A stretch of DNA of 64,000 nucleotides from Sphingobium sp. KCTC 72723 (lineage in GTDB: Bacteria > Pseudomonadota > Alphaproteobacteria > Sphingomonadales > Sphingomonadaceae). The translations under genes and the position numbers were made by a program. This document shows, piece after piece, positions 42,746 through 52,052 of this stretch (position 1 is the stretch's first letter; the number at the start of each line of letters is the position of its first letter). The notes under the pieces are model-generated. The model worked only from the letters and a program-made list of their open reading frames with translations. It had not been told where the DNA came from and searched no databases. The stretch is taken from positions 434,001 to 498,000 of the forward strand of contig NZ_CP060388.1 of NCBI RefSeq assembly GCF_014280435.1. The letters run 5' to 3'.

Positions 42746-44191
42746 ATGTACGATCAATTCTACGGATTGCAGGGTCGCCCGTTCCAGCTGACGCCGGACC
42801 CGCATTATTATTTCGAAAGCGCGACACACCGCAAGGCGCTGTCCTATCTGGGCTATGGCCTGGCGCAGGGCGAAGGCTTCATCGTTATCACCGGCGACAT
42901 CGGTGCGGGCAAGACGACGCTGGTCGGCCATCTGATGCAGACGATCGACCCGGTGCGCCTGACGGCTGTAAAGATCGTATCGACGCAGGTAGAGGGCGAC
43001 GACATGCTGCGCCTTGCCGCGCAGAGTTTCGGCCTGGTGACCGACGGTTTTACCAAGGCCGCGACGCTCAAGCAGATCGAAGGCTTCCTTCATGCGCAGG
43101 CGCGCGCCGGGCGGCGCACCCTGCTGATCGTGGACGAAGCGCAAAACCTTCCCGTTTCCGCGATTGAGGAATTGCGGATGCTGTCCAATTTTCAGTTGGG
43201 CGGGCAATCGCTCCTCCAGATATTCCTGCTGGGCCAGCCGGAGTTTCGCGATCTCGTCAAATCGCCGCAGTTGGAACAGTTGCGCCAGCGCGTGATTGCG
43301 ACCCATCATCTGGAACCGATGATGGCGCATGAGGTCGAACCCTATATCATTCATCGCCTGACCGTGGCGGGCTGGGTCGGTAACCCGACCTTCACCGCTG
43401 CGGCCCATGCCGCGCTTTATGCCGCGACCGGGGGCGTGCCGCGTCGGCTTAACGCGCTGGTCAGTCGCGTGCTGCTGATGGGAGCGATCGACCAGCTGCG
43501 TGAGATCGACGCCGACGTCGTGCAGGCGGTGGTCGCCGATATGGGGCTGGACACCGACGTCGCGCCCGAACCTGTCGCGCCATCGATGCTGGACGCAGTT
43601 GAGGAGTCGGCAGAGGAGGCTCCCGCCGTGTCGATCGATGCCATCGAACCTGTCGAACCCGTCGAGCAGGATGATGCGGACTGGCTTGCGTTCAATGCGG
43701 CGTTGGGCGCACGCGATTTGCCTGCGTCTTTGATGGCGGAGGACGATGAAACGGACGCAGTCGACAACATTGCGCCTGAAATCGCCGAACCTGCCGAAAC
43801 CGTCGCTGCGCCGGTCACCGCTTTCGACCCGCCAGCCGCCGCGACAGCGGATGAAGCCGTGCCGCCTGCTGCCGACGCGATGGCCGAACCTGCCGATGCT
43901 GTGGAAGTGTCAGCCCTGCGTGCCGACATGCTATCGGAAATTGAGGCGTTGCGCGCCGAAATCGCGTCGTTGCGCGCGGTCCAGGCCCATGTGCCGTTCA
44001 CGCCTGCGCCAACGATCGACCCTCAGGCGCTCAAGGATTGCTTCACGCTGATCGAAGAACGGCTGGCATCGTTGGAGTTTCGCGCCGAGGAGCAGGAAAC
44101 GGCGCTGCGCCGCGTGCTGACATTGCTGGTCGACTGGGTCGAGCGGGAAGAACGGATGGTCCTGCCACGGGACGAAGCCGCTGCGGCCTGA
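42746..44191 (+). CDS. XrtA-associated ATPase (GspA/ExeA-like, TIGR03015)
   Basis: A 481-residue protein. Residues 1-265 are an AAA ATPase of the ExeA/GspA type starting M-Y-D-Q-F-Y-G-L-Q-G-R-P-F-Q-L-T-P-D-P with Walker A G-D-I-G-A-G-K-T at 50-57 and Walker B L-L-I-V-D-E-A-Q-N-L near 130. Residues about 270-400 are a low-complexity, acidic, alanine-proline-rich linker, and the C-terminal part has a coiled-coil-like helix (S-E-I-E-A-L-R-A-E-I-A-S-L-R-A-V). The family is a marker of exosortase A loci; its task is unclear but it may remodel the export complex. The long acidic linker is longer than in typical members. Confidence 0.88.
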   Translation: MYDQFYGLQGRPFQLTPDPHYYFESATHRKALSYLGYGLAQGEGFIVITGDIGAGKTTLVGHLMQTIDPVRLTAVKIVSTQVEGDDMLRLAAQSFGLVTDGFTKAATLKQIEGFLHAQARAGRRTLLIVDEAQNLPVSAIEELRMLSNFQLGGQSLLQIFLLGQPEFRDLVKSPQLEQLRQRVIATHHLEPMMAHEVEPYIIHRLTVAGWVGNPTFTAAAHAALYAATGGVPRRLNALVSRVLLMGAIDQLREIDADVVQAVVADMGLDTDVAPEPVAPSMLDAVEESAEEAPAVSIDAIEPVEPVEQDDADWLAFNAALGARDLPASLMAEDDETDAVDNIAPEIAEPAETVAAPVTAFDPPAAATADEAVPPAADAMAEPADAVEVSALRADMLSEIEALRAEIASLRAVQAHVPFTPAPTIDPQALKDCFTLIEERLASLEFRAEEQETALRRVLTLLVDWVEREERMVLPRDEAAAA

Positions 44192-44234
44192 CGGGCGTCT
44201 TGCCCGGCAGGGACAGTGAAGCCAAGGTGACGCC

Positions 44235-45083
44235 ATGATGAAAAATGCCCTGTCGGTCGATGTCGAGGACTGGTTTCAGGTCGGCGCATTCGAGCGCACG
44301 ATCCGCCGTGCCGACTGGGACAGCCTGGCGCATCGTGTGGAGGGCAACACCGACGCGGTGCTGGACCTGTTCGCGCAAGCGGGCGTCACTGGCACCTTCT
44401 TCACGCTGGGCTGGGTGGCGGAACGCTATCCCGCGCTGATGCGGCGCATTGCCGATGCGGGGCATGAAGTGGCAAGCCATGGCTATGACCATGCGCGAGT
44501 GTTCACTTTTACGCCGGAACAATGGCGTGCCGACCTGCGCAAGGCGCGCGCGATATTGGAGGATGCGAGCGGGCAGGCCGTCACCGGCTATCGCGCGCCC
44601 AGCTTCTCCATCGACCCCCGCACGCCATGGGCGCACCCGATATTGGCGGAGGAAGGCTATCGCTATTCCAGCAGCGTCGCGCCGATCCGGCACGACCATT
44701 ATGGCTGGCCCGATTCGCCGCGTTTCGCGTGGAAACCCGTGCCGGGGTCCGATCTGGTGGAATTGCCGGTGACGACGGCAAAGCTGGGTAAACGGACACT
44801 GGCGGCCGGCGGCGGGGGCTTTTTCCGACTGCTGCCCTATCAATTTTCGCGCTGGGCAATCCGACAGGTCAACGCACAGGCGGGTCGGCCCGCGATCATT
44901 TATTTCCACCCATGGGAAATCGACCCGGATCAACCGCGCCGGACCGACGCGCCGCTGCGCTCGCGCCTGCGCCACTATAGCAACCTGTCGGTGATGGCGC
45001 CCAAGCTGCGTCGCCTGACCAGCGATTTTGCGTGGACGCGGGTGGATGCGATCGCCGATGCGGAGGCTGCGCGCGCGTCATGA
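44235..45083 (+). CDS. Polysaccharide deacetylase, XrtA-associated (DUF3473 type)
   Basis: A 282-residue NodB-fold deacetylase with a C-terminal DUF3473 region. The start M-M-K-N-A-L-S-V-D-V-E-D-W-F-Q-V and the metal motif A-S-H-G-Y-D-H match the TIGR03006 family; Y-R-A-P-S-F-S-I is the second catalytic segment. It removes acetyl groups from the exopolysaccharide or its precursor in the envelope or cytoplasm. No signal peptide is seen. The gene ends in an ATGA overlap with the first FemAB gene, indicating coupling. Confidence 0.9.
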   Translation: MMKNALSVDVEDWFQVGAFERTIRRADWDSLAHRVEGNTDAVLDLFAQAGVTGTFFTLGWVAERYPALMRRIADAGHEVASHGYDHARVFTFTPEQWRADLRKARAILEDASGQAVTGYRAPSFSIDPRTPWAHPILAEEGYRYSSSVAPIRHDHYGWPDSPRFAWKPVPGSDLVELPVTTAKLGKRTLAAGGGGFFRLLPYQFSRWAIRQVNAQAGRPAIIYFHPWEIDPDQPRRTDAPLRSRLRHYSNLSVMAPKLRRLTSDFAWTRVDAIADAEAARAS

Positions 45084-46150
45084 TGCTGGGCAACGCCGCT
45101 GGTATGGCCGTGACCATGATGGACCTGTCGGTTGCGGAACAGGCACGGGCGATCGACGATTTCGTGATGGACCATCGCGACGGCACGCCCTTTCACCGGC
45201 CCGCCTGGATGCAGGCGGTGGCGCGGGCGACGGGCAATCGGGCGCTGATGCTGGTGGCGGTCGGGCCGTCCGGGCGAATCGCGGGGCTGTTACCGTTGCA
45301 CCATGTCAAAAGCCGGTTGTTCGGGCAGGCGATGGTATCGACGGCTTTTGCAGTGGATGGCGGCTTGCTGGTCGATGACGCCCGCGCCGCATCGGTGCTG
45401 GCCGCGGTGGCGCAGGGGCTGGCGCGCGATCGGGGCGGATTGCCGGTCGAATTGCGCGGTGGGCCTGCGCCGGGCGAAGGCTGGCAACGGCGCGAAGGCG
45501 AGCATGTCGGCTTTGTCCGCCCGATCGCTGTCGACGACGCGGCCGAACTGGCGGCGGTGCCACGCAAGCATCGTGCCGAATTGCGCAAGGCGCTGGCCAA
45601 TCCGGCGCTGACATGGGACGTCGGCCGCAGCGCGCAGCATCTGCGCGACCATTATCATGTCTATGCGCAAAGCGTTCGCAACCTTGGCACGCCGGTATTC
45701 CCACGCGGCCTGTTCCGCGGCGTGCTGGATCACTTCGGCGCGGACGCTGACATCGGCATCGTGCGTGAAGGGGGCAGGGCGGTATCGGCGGTGCTGACCC
45801 TGTATCATAATGGTCGCGTGATGCCCTTTTGGGGTGGCGGCATCGCCGATGCGCGTCGCCTGCGGTCCAACGAACTCATGTATTACCGGCTGATGGGCCA
45901 TGGCCGCGACCGGGCCATGACCCTGTTCGACTTTGGCCGGTCCAAGGTCGGCAGCGGGCAGGCGGCGTGGAAAAAAAGTTTCGGATTCGAACCACGATCG
46001 CTCGTCTATCATGGCTGGTCACCCGATGGCGCGGTGCGCGACATCGACCCGCACAGTGCTCGCTATCAACGCCGCATAGCCTTGTGGAAAAAACTGCCCC
46101 TGCCCATCGCCAACCTCATCGGGCCGATGATTGCTCGCGGCCTTGGATGA
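45080..46150 (+). CDS. FemAB-family protein, XrtA system, paralogue 1
   Basis: A 356-residue GNAT-fold FemAB protein. Hallmarks are T-P-F-H-R-P-A-W near residue 36, H-R-A-E-L-R-K-A-L near 175 and the C-terminal F-D-F-G-R-S-K-V-G-S-G ... W-K-K-S-F-G-F-E. Members of TIGR03019 sit in exosortase A loci and are thought to transfer an aminoacyl or acyl group, possibly the one made by the ligase-decarboxylase-carrier module. Start ATGATG at 45080 overlaps the deacetylase stop. A second copy follows directly. Confidence 0.87.
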   Translation: MMLGNAAGMAVTMMDLSVAEQARAIDDFVMDHRDGTPFHRPAWMQAVARATGNRALMLVAVGPSGRIAGLLPLHHVKSRLFGQAMVSTAFAVDGGLLVDDARAASVLAAVAQGLARDRGGLPVELRGGPAPGEGWQRREGEHVGFVRPIAVDDAAELAAVPRKHRAELRKALANPALTWDVGRSAQHLRDHYHVYAQSVRNLGTPVFPRGLFRGVLDHFGADADIGIVREGGRAVSAVLTLYHNGRVMPFWGGGIADARRLRSNELMYYRLMGHGRDRAMTLFDFGRSKVGSGQAAWKKSFGFEPRSLVYHGWSPDGAVRDIDPHSARYQRRIALWKKLPLPIANLIGPMIARGLG

Positions 46151-46233
46151 CGAATTTCGGGATGAAACGGATACGAAATGTTCAGCCCTTGATGGTTAGT
46201 GCAGGACAGGGTTTGCAAGGGGATAAGGCGTCC

Positions 46234-47307
46234 ATGAACATGATCAGCACGATGGCGATCCTCGTCGAGGAAGCGCGGCTGGCCGATCCGGCCTGCGTGG
46301 CCGAACTGGACGCATGGGTGCGGGCGCATCCGCAATCGACGCCCTTTCACCGCCCCGCATGGATCATGGGGGTGGAACGTGGCACGGGGCAGAAAGCGCG
46401 GATGCTGGTCGCGCGCGCGCCGGGCGAAGGCATCGTCGGTGTTCTGCCGCTGACCTATATTCGGTCAGCCTTGTTCGGGCGTGCGCTGGTCGGCAGCGGT
46501 TTTGCCGTCGATGGCGGAATATTGACCACGCATCGCAAGGCAGGCGCAGCGCTGGCCGATGCGGCATGGACGCTGGCGGAGCAACTGGGCTGCGCGACGC
46601 TGGAATTGCGCGGCGGCGAAGCTCCCGGCGACCTGGCGTGGCAGGAAAAGGCCGACGCCTATCTGGGCTTTTCGCGTCCCCTGGCGGTCGATGACGAAGC
46701 GGAGTTGAAGGCCGTGCCGAAACGGCATCGCGCCGAAATCCGTAAAGGTCTGGGCAACGACCTGATATTTGAATGTGGCCGGGACAAGCGCCTGCGCGAC
46801 ATCCATTATCGCCTTTACGCGCACAGCGTCCATAATCTTGGCACGCCTGTATTCCCCCGCGCGCTGTTCGACGCGGTGCTGGACGGCTTTGGTGCGGACG
46901 CCGACATCGCCATGGTGTCGAAAGATGGCAAGCCCCTGTCGGCTGTCATCAGCCTCTATCATTGCGGCGCATGTATGCCCTATTGGCATGGCGCGGCCGA
47001 TGGCGCGCGGGCGATGCGCTCCAATGAAGTCCTCTATTTCCTGCTGATGCGCCAGTCGCGCGAACGTGGCCTTGCCACGTTCGACTTTGGCCGGTCGAAA
47101 GTTGGCACAGGGCCAGCGGCGTGGAAAAAAACCTGGGGCTTCGAAGGCGATCCGCTCGGCTATCATCTGCGTACCGCGCCGGGTAAAGAGACGCGCGACG
47201 TCAATCCGCTTTCGCCGCAATATCGGCGCAAGGTGGAACTGTGGAAGAAACTGCCCGAATCGATCGCCACCCTGATCGGCCCGCATATCGCCAAGGGGCT
47301 GGGATGA
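46234..47307 (+). CDS. FemAB-family protein, XrtA system, paralogue 2
   Basis: A 357-residue paralogue of the preceding gene with the same landmarks: T-P-F-H-R-P-A-W near residue 35, H-R-A-E-I-R-K-G-L and F-D-F-G-R-S-K-V-G-T-G. The start at 46234 gives the same N-terminal length as paralogue 1; an ATG at 46147 overlapping the previous stop would add 29 residues that have no counterpart. Both genes look intact, so they probably act on different donors, acceptors or positions. It overlaps the following glycosyltransferase gene by 4 bases (ATGA). Confidence 0.85.
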   Translation: MNMISTMAILVEEARLADPACVAELDAWVRAHPQSTPFHRPAWIMGVERGTGQKARMLVARAPGEGIVGVLPLTYIRSALFGRALVGSGFAVDGGILTTHRKAGAALADAAWTLAEQLGCATLELRGGEAPGDLAWQEKADAYLGFSRPLAVDDEAELKAVPKRHRAEIRKGLGNDLIFECGRDKRLRDIHYRLYAHSVHNLGTPVFPRALFDAVLDGFGADADIAMVSKDGKPLSAVISLYHCGACMPYWHGAADGARAMRSNEVLYFLLMRQSRERGLATFDFGRSKVGTGPAAWKKTWGFEGDPLGYHLRTAPGKETRDVNPLSPQYRRKVELWKKLPESIATLIGPHIAKGLG

Positions 47308-48530
47308 CCGGCGACATTCTGTTCCTGTGCCACCGCATTCCCTTTCCGCCGGACCGGGGTGACAAGATCCGTTCTTTCCATCTGCTTGCACGTTTGATGG
47401 AAGTTGCGCCGGTCCATGTCGGCTGCTTTGCCGATGACGACCGCGACATGGGCTTTGCCACCGACATGGCGCAGGTGTCGGCCAGCCAGTGCGTGTTGCG
47501 GCGTGACCGCTCGAAAATCGTCGCCGGACTGAGCGGACTGGCCAGGCGGCAGTCGATGCTCGTGTCGCTTTTCGATCATCGCGGGCTGCACCAATGGGTC
47601 GCGGCGACACTGGCCCGGCACCCGATCCGTGCGGTGGTCGCCTATTCCGCGCAAATGGCGCATTTCGTACCCGTGCTGCCCGCCGACATACGCTTCCTGA
47701 TGGATTTCGTAGATTTCGATTCGGCCAAATATGCAACTTATGGCGCGCAGGAGCGGGGACCGATGGGCTGGATCAACCGGCGCGAAGGGCGCGTCCTGCT
47801 GGATTTCGAGCGGCGAGTCGCCGCGCGCGCCGACGTCTGTTCCTTCGTCAGCGAAGCCGAAGCATCGCTGTTCCGTGATGCCTGCGACCTTGGCCCCGAT
47901 CGGATCGTTCCACTCGAAAATGGCGTGGCGCTCGACTATTTTGATCCTGCTGCCGATTTTCCGGCAGTCGATCATGGGGCTGGTCCGCTGCTCGTGTTCA
48001 CCGGCCAAATGGATTATCGCCCCAATATCGAAGCGGTCGAGAGTTTCGCGCGCCAGACATTGCCTGCTATTCAGACCGTCCATCCCGATGCGCGCTTTGC
48101 CATTGTCGGGCGCAATCCGGTAAAGGCCGTAACCGCGCTGGCCGACCTGCCCGGCATGATCGTGACCGGCGGTGTTCCCGATGTGCGCGGCTGGCTGGCG
48201 GCGGCCGATGTCGTCGTCGCGCCGCTGCGCATCGCGCGTGGCATCCAGAACAAGGTGCTGGAAGCAATGGCGATGGCCCAGCCGGTCGTTGCATCGCCGC
48301 AAGCGGCCGAAGGTATCGACGCGGCGGACGACCGCGAATTTCTGATCGCCGCGAATCCGGCTGAGGAAGCCGCCAAGATCATTGCCCTGCTGGCCGATCC
48401 GGCGCGCGGCGTTGCGATCGGCACGGCGGCGCGCGCGCGCATGGAGGCGCGCTATCGCTGGTCAGCGACACTGGCCGGATTGCCCGACCTGCTGCTGGGC
48501 GTGCCTGCTTCCGCCACACAGGCGGCATGA
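47304..48530 (+). CDS. Glycosyltransferase, PEP-CTERM/XrtA system (TIGR03087)
   Basis: A 408-residue GT-B-fold glycosyltransferase starting M-T-G-D-I-L-F-L-C-H-R-I-P-F-P-P-D-R-G-D-K. The C-terminal half has V-F-T-G-Q-M-D-Y-R-P-N (start of the donor domain), V-T-G-V-like V-T-G-G-V-P-D-V-R and the E-x7-E-like A-R-G-I-Q-N-K-V-L-E-A-M-A-M motif that binds the nucleotide sugar. It adds a sugar to the lipid-linked repeat unit. Members of TIGR03087 occur only with exosortase A loci. It overlaps both neighbours by 4 bases. Confidence 0.9.
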   Translation: MTGDILFLCHRIPFPPDRGDKIRSFHLLARLMEVAPVHVGCFADDDRDMGFATDMAQVSASQCVLRRDRSKIVAGLSGLARRQSMLVSLFDHRGLHQWVAATLARHPIRAVVAYSAQMAHFVPVLPADIRFLMDFVDFDSAKYATYGAQERGPMGWINRREGRVLLDFERRVAARADVCSFVSEAEASLFRDACDLGPDRIVPLENGVALDYFDPAADFPAVDHGAGPLLVFTGQMDYRPNIEAVESFARQTLPAIQTVHPDARFAIVGRNPVKAVTALADLPGMIVTGGVPDVRGWLAAADVVVAPLRIARGIQNKVLEAMAMAQPVVASPQAAEGIDAADDREFLIAANPAEEAAKIIALLADPARGVAIGTAARARMEARYRWSATLAGLPDLLLGVPASATQAA

Positions 48531-50062
48531 TCGATCGCGCGGTCCCGCTGGCCCGGATGCCATTGGTCGATATGACTGGATGGCGCGGGCATTTGACCGC
48601 GCTGGGCGTCGTTACGCTCGCGATTCTGGCGCTGTTCCATGACGATGTATGGAGCATGGTGTCGATCTGGTGGACAGCGTCGACCTTTGGCCATTGCCTG
48701 TTCATTCCACCGATCATCGCCTGGCTGGTGCAACAACGCCTGGTCGGTCTGCGACAGTTGGAGCCGGTCGCCTGGACGCCGGGGCTGGTCTGGCTGGGGC
48801 TGGGGGCATTGGCCTGGCTGGTCGGGGCCGCCGCCGGTGTGGCGATGGTCCGCCATGGCGCACTCGTCATGATGCTACAGGGCGCGACGATCGCACTGCT
48901 CGGCCCGGCGGTGGCCCGTGCGCTGCTCTTTCCCCTATTCTACGCCTTCTTCATGGTGCCGTTTGGCGAGGAAATCGTGCCGCCGCTGCAATTGCTGACG
49001 GCGCGGCTGGCGATGTTCTTCCTAGATCTGTCGGGCGTGCCTGCGCATATGGAGGGTATCTTCATCACCACCCCGACCGGCTATTTCGAAGTGGCCGAAG
49101 CCTGTTCGGGCGCGAAATTCCTGATCGCCATGACCGCCTATGGCGTGCTGGTCTGCAATGTCTGTTTTCGCAGCTGGTCGCGCCGCGCGCTGTTTCTGGG
49201 CGGTGCGCTGACCCTGTCGATCCTCGCCAATGGAGTGCGCGCTTTTGCCACCATATTGGTCGCGCACCTGACCAGTGTGGATGCTGCCGTGGGCTTTGAC
49301 CATGTCGTCTATGGCTGGGTGTTCTTTGCGATCATCATGGCAGTCGTGATGGCCGTGGCGTGGCCCTTTTTCGATCGCGGGCCGGGTGACCCATGGTTCG
49401 ACCCCCGCCTGTTGCAGGGTGCCGTCCGGGGGCGGTTGGGCGCAGGAAGGATCGCGCTTGGCGCGTTGGCACTCATCGCCGCTGCGCCGCTCTGGCTCGC
49501 TGCAACCGCAGCCGCTGCCGATCCCCTGCCGCCAACGCTCGACCTGCCTGCCCTGCGCGGTTGGAACCGGGTTGCTGCGCCGATGGCTTATCCATGGAAA
49601 GCCCGGTTCGATGGCGCGGATCATTATGTTGCGGCCCGTTATCGCAACGCTGCCGGGCAGACCGTGGACCTGACGATCGCCACCTATGCGCGGCAGGATG
49701 AGGGCCGCAAGCTGGTCGGCTTCGGGCAGGGCGCCGCCGATCCCGACTCGCAATGGGTCTGGTCCTCGCCCGCTCCCGCGCCAGCCAACGGACGCGGCGA
49801 ACAGATTACCGCGCCCGGCCCGGTCGTGCGCCATGCGGTCAGTTTCTATGTCGTGGGGCAGGGCGCACCGACCGGCAGCAAGCCCCGCGTCAAGATCGAA
49901 ACGATGCAGGCGCGCCTGCTGGGCCGCGACCAGCGCGCCGTGGCGATCATCGTGTCGGCGGAGGAGGGGGATCGCCAGCCCGTCGATGCAGCAATCACTG
50001 CCTTCCTGACCGATCTGGGCGACATAAAGGTTTTGGCAGACCGAAGCGCGGGCATCCGCTAG
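48527..50062 (+). CDS. xrtA: Exosortase A fused to EpsI domain
   Basis: A 511-residue protein. Residues about 20-290 are the exosortase membrane domain with roughly eight helices and the catalytic triad C193 (E-A-C-S-G-A-K), R238 (N-G-V-R-A-F) and H259 (F-D-H-V-V-Y-G). Exosortases cut PEP-CTERM proteins near their C-terminus during export, in a sortase-like manner. Residues about 300-500 are a periplasmic EpsI-type domain. This fusion is usual for XrtA. No PEP-CTERM protein is coded in the window, so substrates must be elsewhere. It overlaps the preceding gene as ATGA. Confidence 0.93.
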   Translation: MIDRAVPLARMPLVDMTGWRGHLTALGVVTLAILALFHDDVWSMVSIWWTASTFGHCLFIPPIIAWLVQQRLVGLRQLEPVAWTPGLVWLGLGALAWLVGAAAGVAMVRHGALVMMLQGATIALLGPAVARALLFPLFYAFFMVPFGEEIVPPLQLLTARLAMFFLDLSGVPAHMEGIFITTPTGYFEVAEACSGAKFLIAMTAYGVLVCNVCFRSWSRRALFLGGALTLSILANGVRAFATILVAHLTSVDAAVGFDHVVYGWVFFAIIMAVVMAVAWPFFDRGPGDPWFDPRLLQGAVRGRLGAGRIALGALALIAAAPLWLAATAAAADPLPPTLDLPALRGWNRVAAPMAYPWKARFDGADHYVAARYRNAAGQTVDLTIATYARQDEGRKLVGFGQGAADPDSQWVWSSPAPAPANGRGEQITAPGPVVRHAVSFYVVGQGAPTGSKPRVKIETMQARLLGRDQRAVAIIVSAEEGDRQPVDAAITAFLTDLGDIKVLADRSAGIR

Positions 50063-50072
50063 GGATACGGGC

Positions 50073-51968
50073 ATGTGCGGTATAGCAGGCATCTTCCACC
50101 TCGAAACGGCAAAGCCGGTCGACCCGGCGCGTGTGCGCGCGATGCTGGACGCGATGCCGCATCGCGGCCCGGACGGCAGCGGTATCTGGGCCGCGCCGGG
50201 TGTCGGCCTTGGCCATCTGCGCCTGTCGATCATCGACCTGGAGGCGGGCGCACAGCCGATGCTGACCGATGATGAGGCGCTGGCGGTCGTGTTCAACGGC
50301 GAAATCTATAATTTCGCCGAAGTCCGCGCGGAACTGGAGGCCAAAGGCCATGTGTTCCGCACCCATAGCGACACCGAAGTCATTCTCCACGGCTATCGCC
50401 AATGGGGCGAGGATTGCGTGCAGCGCTTCAACGGCATGTTCGTCTTCGCCCTGTTCGACGCACGGGCGCAATCGCTCTGGCTGGTGCGTGACCGGCTGGG
50501 CGTAAAGCCGCTTCACTACGCCCTGCTCTCGGACGGCAGCCTGATCTTCGGGTCGGAACTGAAAAGCCTGCTCGCCCATCCATTATTGCGCCGCGCGCCC
50601 GACCTTTCGGCGGTCGAGGATTATATGGCCTATGGCTATGTCCCCGACGACGCCTGCATGGTGGCAGGCGTGCGCAAACTGGGCGCGGGTGAAACGCTGC
50701 GGCTGGTGCGCGGGCGGCCCTTGCCGCAGCCGCAGCGCTATTGGGATGTCAGCTTCGCGGATCGGACGAAGGCGAAGCCACAAGAACTGGAAGAAGAACT
50801 GGTCGCGTTGATGCGGCAGGCGGTGCGATCGCGCATGGTCGCCGACGTACCGCTGGGCGCGTTCCTGTCCGGCGGCGTGGACAGCAGCAGCGTGGTCGCG
50901 CTGATGGCCGAAGCCTCGTCTCAGGCGGTCAAGACCTGCACCATCGGCTTCGACGTGGCGGCACTTGATGAAACGGCCTTTGCCGACCGCATCGCCCGCC
51001 GCTTCGCCACCGACCATCGCAGCCGGATCGTATCACCCGATGATTATGGATTGATCGACCGCCTGGCCTTTCATTTCGACGAGCCCTTTGCCGATGCGTC
51101 CGCGCTGCCCACTTTCCGGGTATGCGAACTGGCGCGGGAACAGGTAACGGTGGCGCTGTCGGGCGATGGCGCGGACGAAGCCTTTGCCGGTTATCGCCGC
51201 CACCGCTTCCAGATGCAGGGGGAGCGGGTGCGCGGCATGATCCCGTCGTCCATCCGCCAGTCTGTGTTCGGCACGCTGGGCCGTTACTATCCCAAGGCCG
51301 ACTGGGCGCCGCGCGCGTTGCGGGCAAAATCGACTTTCCTTGAACTGGCGGGCGATGGCGGCGAAGCCTATGCCGCGTCGGTCGGCGTGACACCCCGCGC
51401 CCTGCGCCAGCGCCTGTTCACGCAGGACATACGCAGTCGTCTGGGCGGATACCGGGCCGAAGATCGCTATATCAGGGCGATGGCCGACGCCCCCGCGCGC
51501 GATCCGCTCGACCGGGCGCAATATGCCGACATCAAATATTGGCTGCCCGGCGACATATTGACCAAGACCGACCGGATGAGCATGGCCGTCAGCCTGGAAG
51601 CGCGCGAGCCTTTGCTCGACCACCGGCTGGTCGAATTTGCCACACGCCTGCCCGTTCACCAGCGGATCAGGGGCAATAGCGGCAAATATCTGATGAAGAA
51701 GGCGATGGAGCCGTTCCTGCCGCAGGACATTCTCTATCGCCAGAAAATGGGTTTCGTCACACCGATCAGCGTCTGGTTTCGCGGCGCGCTGGCAGGCGAG
51801 GCGACAGCGATCGCGGGTGGCTCCGCTCTTGCACGCACCGGCTGGTTCGACACCGCCATGCTGGCCAAGGTCGCGGCCGATCATAAATCGGGCATAGCCG
51901 ATCATGGCCGGTTGCTATGGCAACTGCTGATGCTGGACAAGTCGCTAACGCGGCTTTTCGGGGTGTGA
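50073..51968 (+). CDS. XrtA-associated amidotransferase, asparagine synthase type
   Basis: A 631-residue protein with an N-terminal class II glutamine amidotransferase domain (nucleophile C2 in M-C-G-I-A-G-I-F, R-G-P-D-G-S-G near 31-37, V-F-N-G-E-I-Y-N near 73-80) and a C-terminal asparagine-synthase domain with the PP-loop S-G-G-V-D-S-S at 266-272. In exopolysaccharide loci such AsnB-type enzymes most likely amidate a sugar acid or amino-acid decoration rather than make asparagine. It follows xrtA by 10 bases. Confidence 0.9.
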   Translation: MCGIAGIFHLETAKPVDPARVRAMLDAMPHRGPDGSGIWAAPGVGLGHLRLSIIDLEAGAQPMLTDDEALAVVFNGEIYNFAEVRAELEAKGHVFRTHSDTEVILHGYRQWGEDCVQRFNGMFVFALFDARAQSLWLVRDRLGVKPLHYALLSDGSLIFGSELKSLLAHPLLRRAPDLSAVEDYMAYGYVPDDACMVAGVRKLGAGETLRLVRGRPLPQPQRYWDVSFADRTKAKPQELEEELVALMRQAVRSRMVADVPLGAFLSGGVDSSSVVALMAEASSQAVKTCTIGFDVAALDETAFADRIARRFATDHRSRIVSPDDYGLIDRLAFHFDEPFADASALPTFRVCELAREQVTVALSGDGADEAFAGYRRHRFQMQGERVRGMIPSSIRQSVFGTLGRYYPKADWAPRALRAKSTFLELAGDGGEAYAASVGVTPRALRQRLFTQDIRSRLGGYRAEDRYIRAMADAPARDPLDRAQYADIKYWLPGDILTKTDRMSMAVSLEAREPLLDHRLVEFATRLPVHQRIRGNSGKYLMKKAMEPFLPQDILYRQKMGFVTPISVWFRGALAGEATAIAGGSALARTGWFDTAMLAKVAADHKSGIADHGRLLWQLLMLDKSLTRLFGV

Positions 51969-52052
51969 CGCGATCGTTGGGCATAAGTCTCCCCCTTGCA
52001 ACCCGCGCCCGCCGGTGCCAACGGGACGCATGGCGATAGGCAGGGCGCAGCG

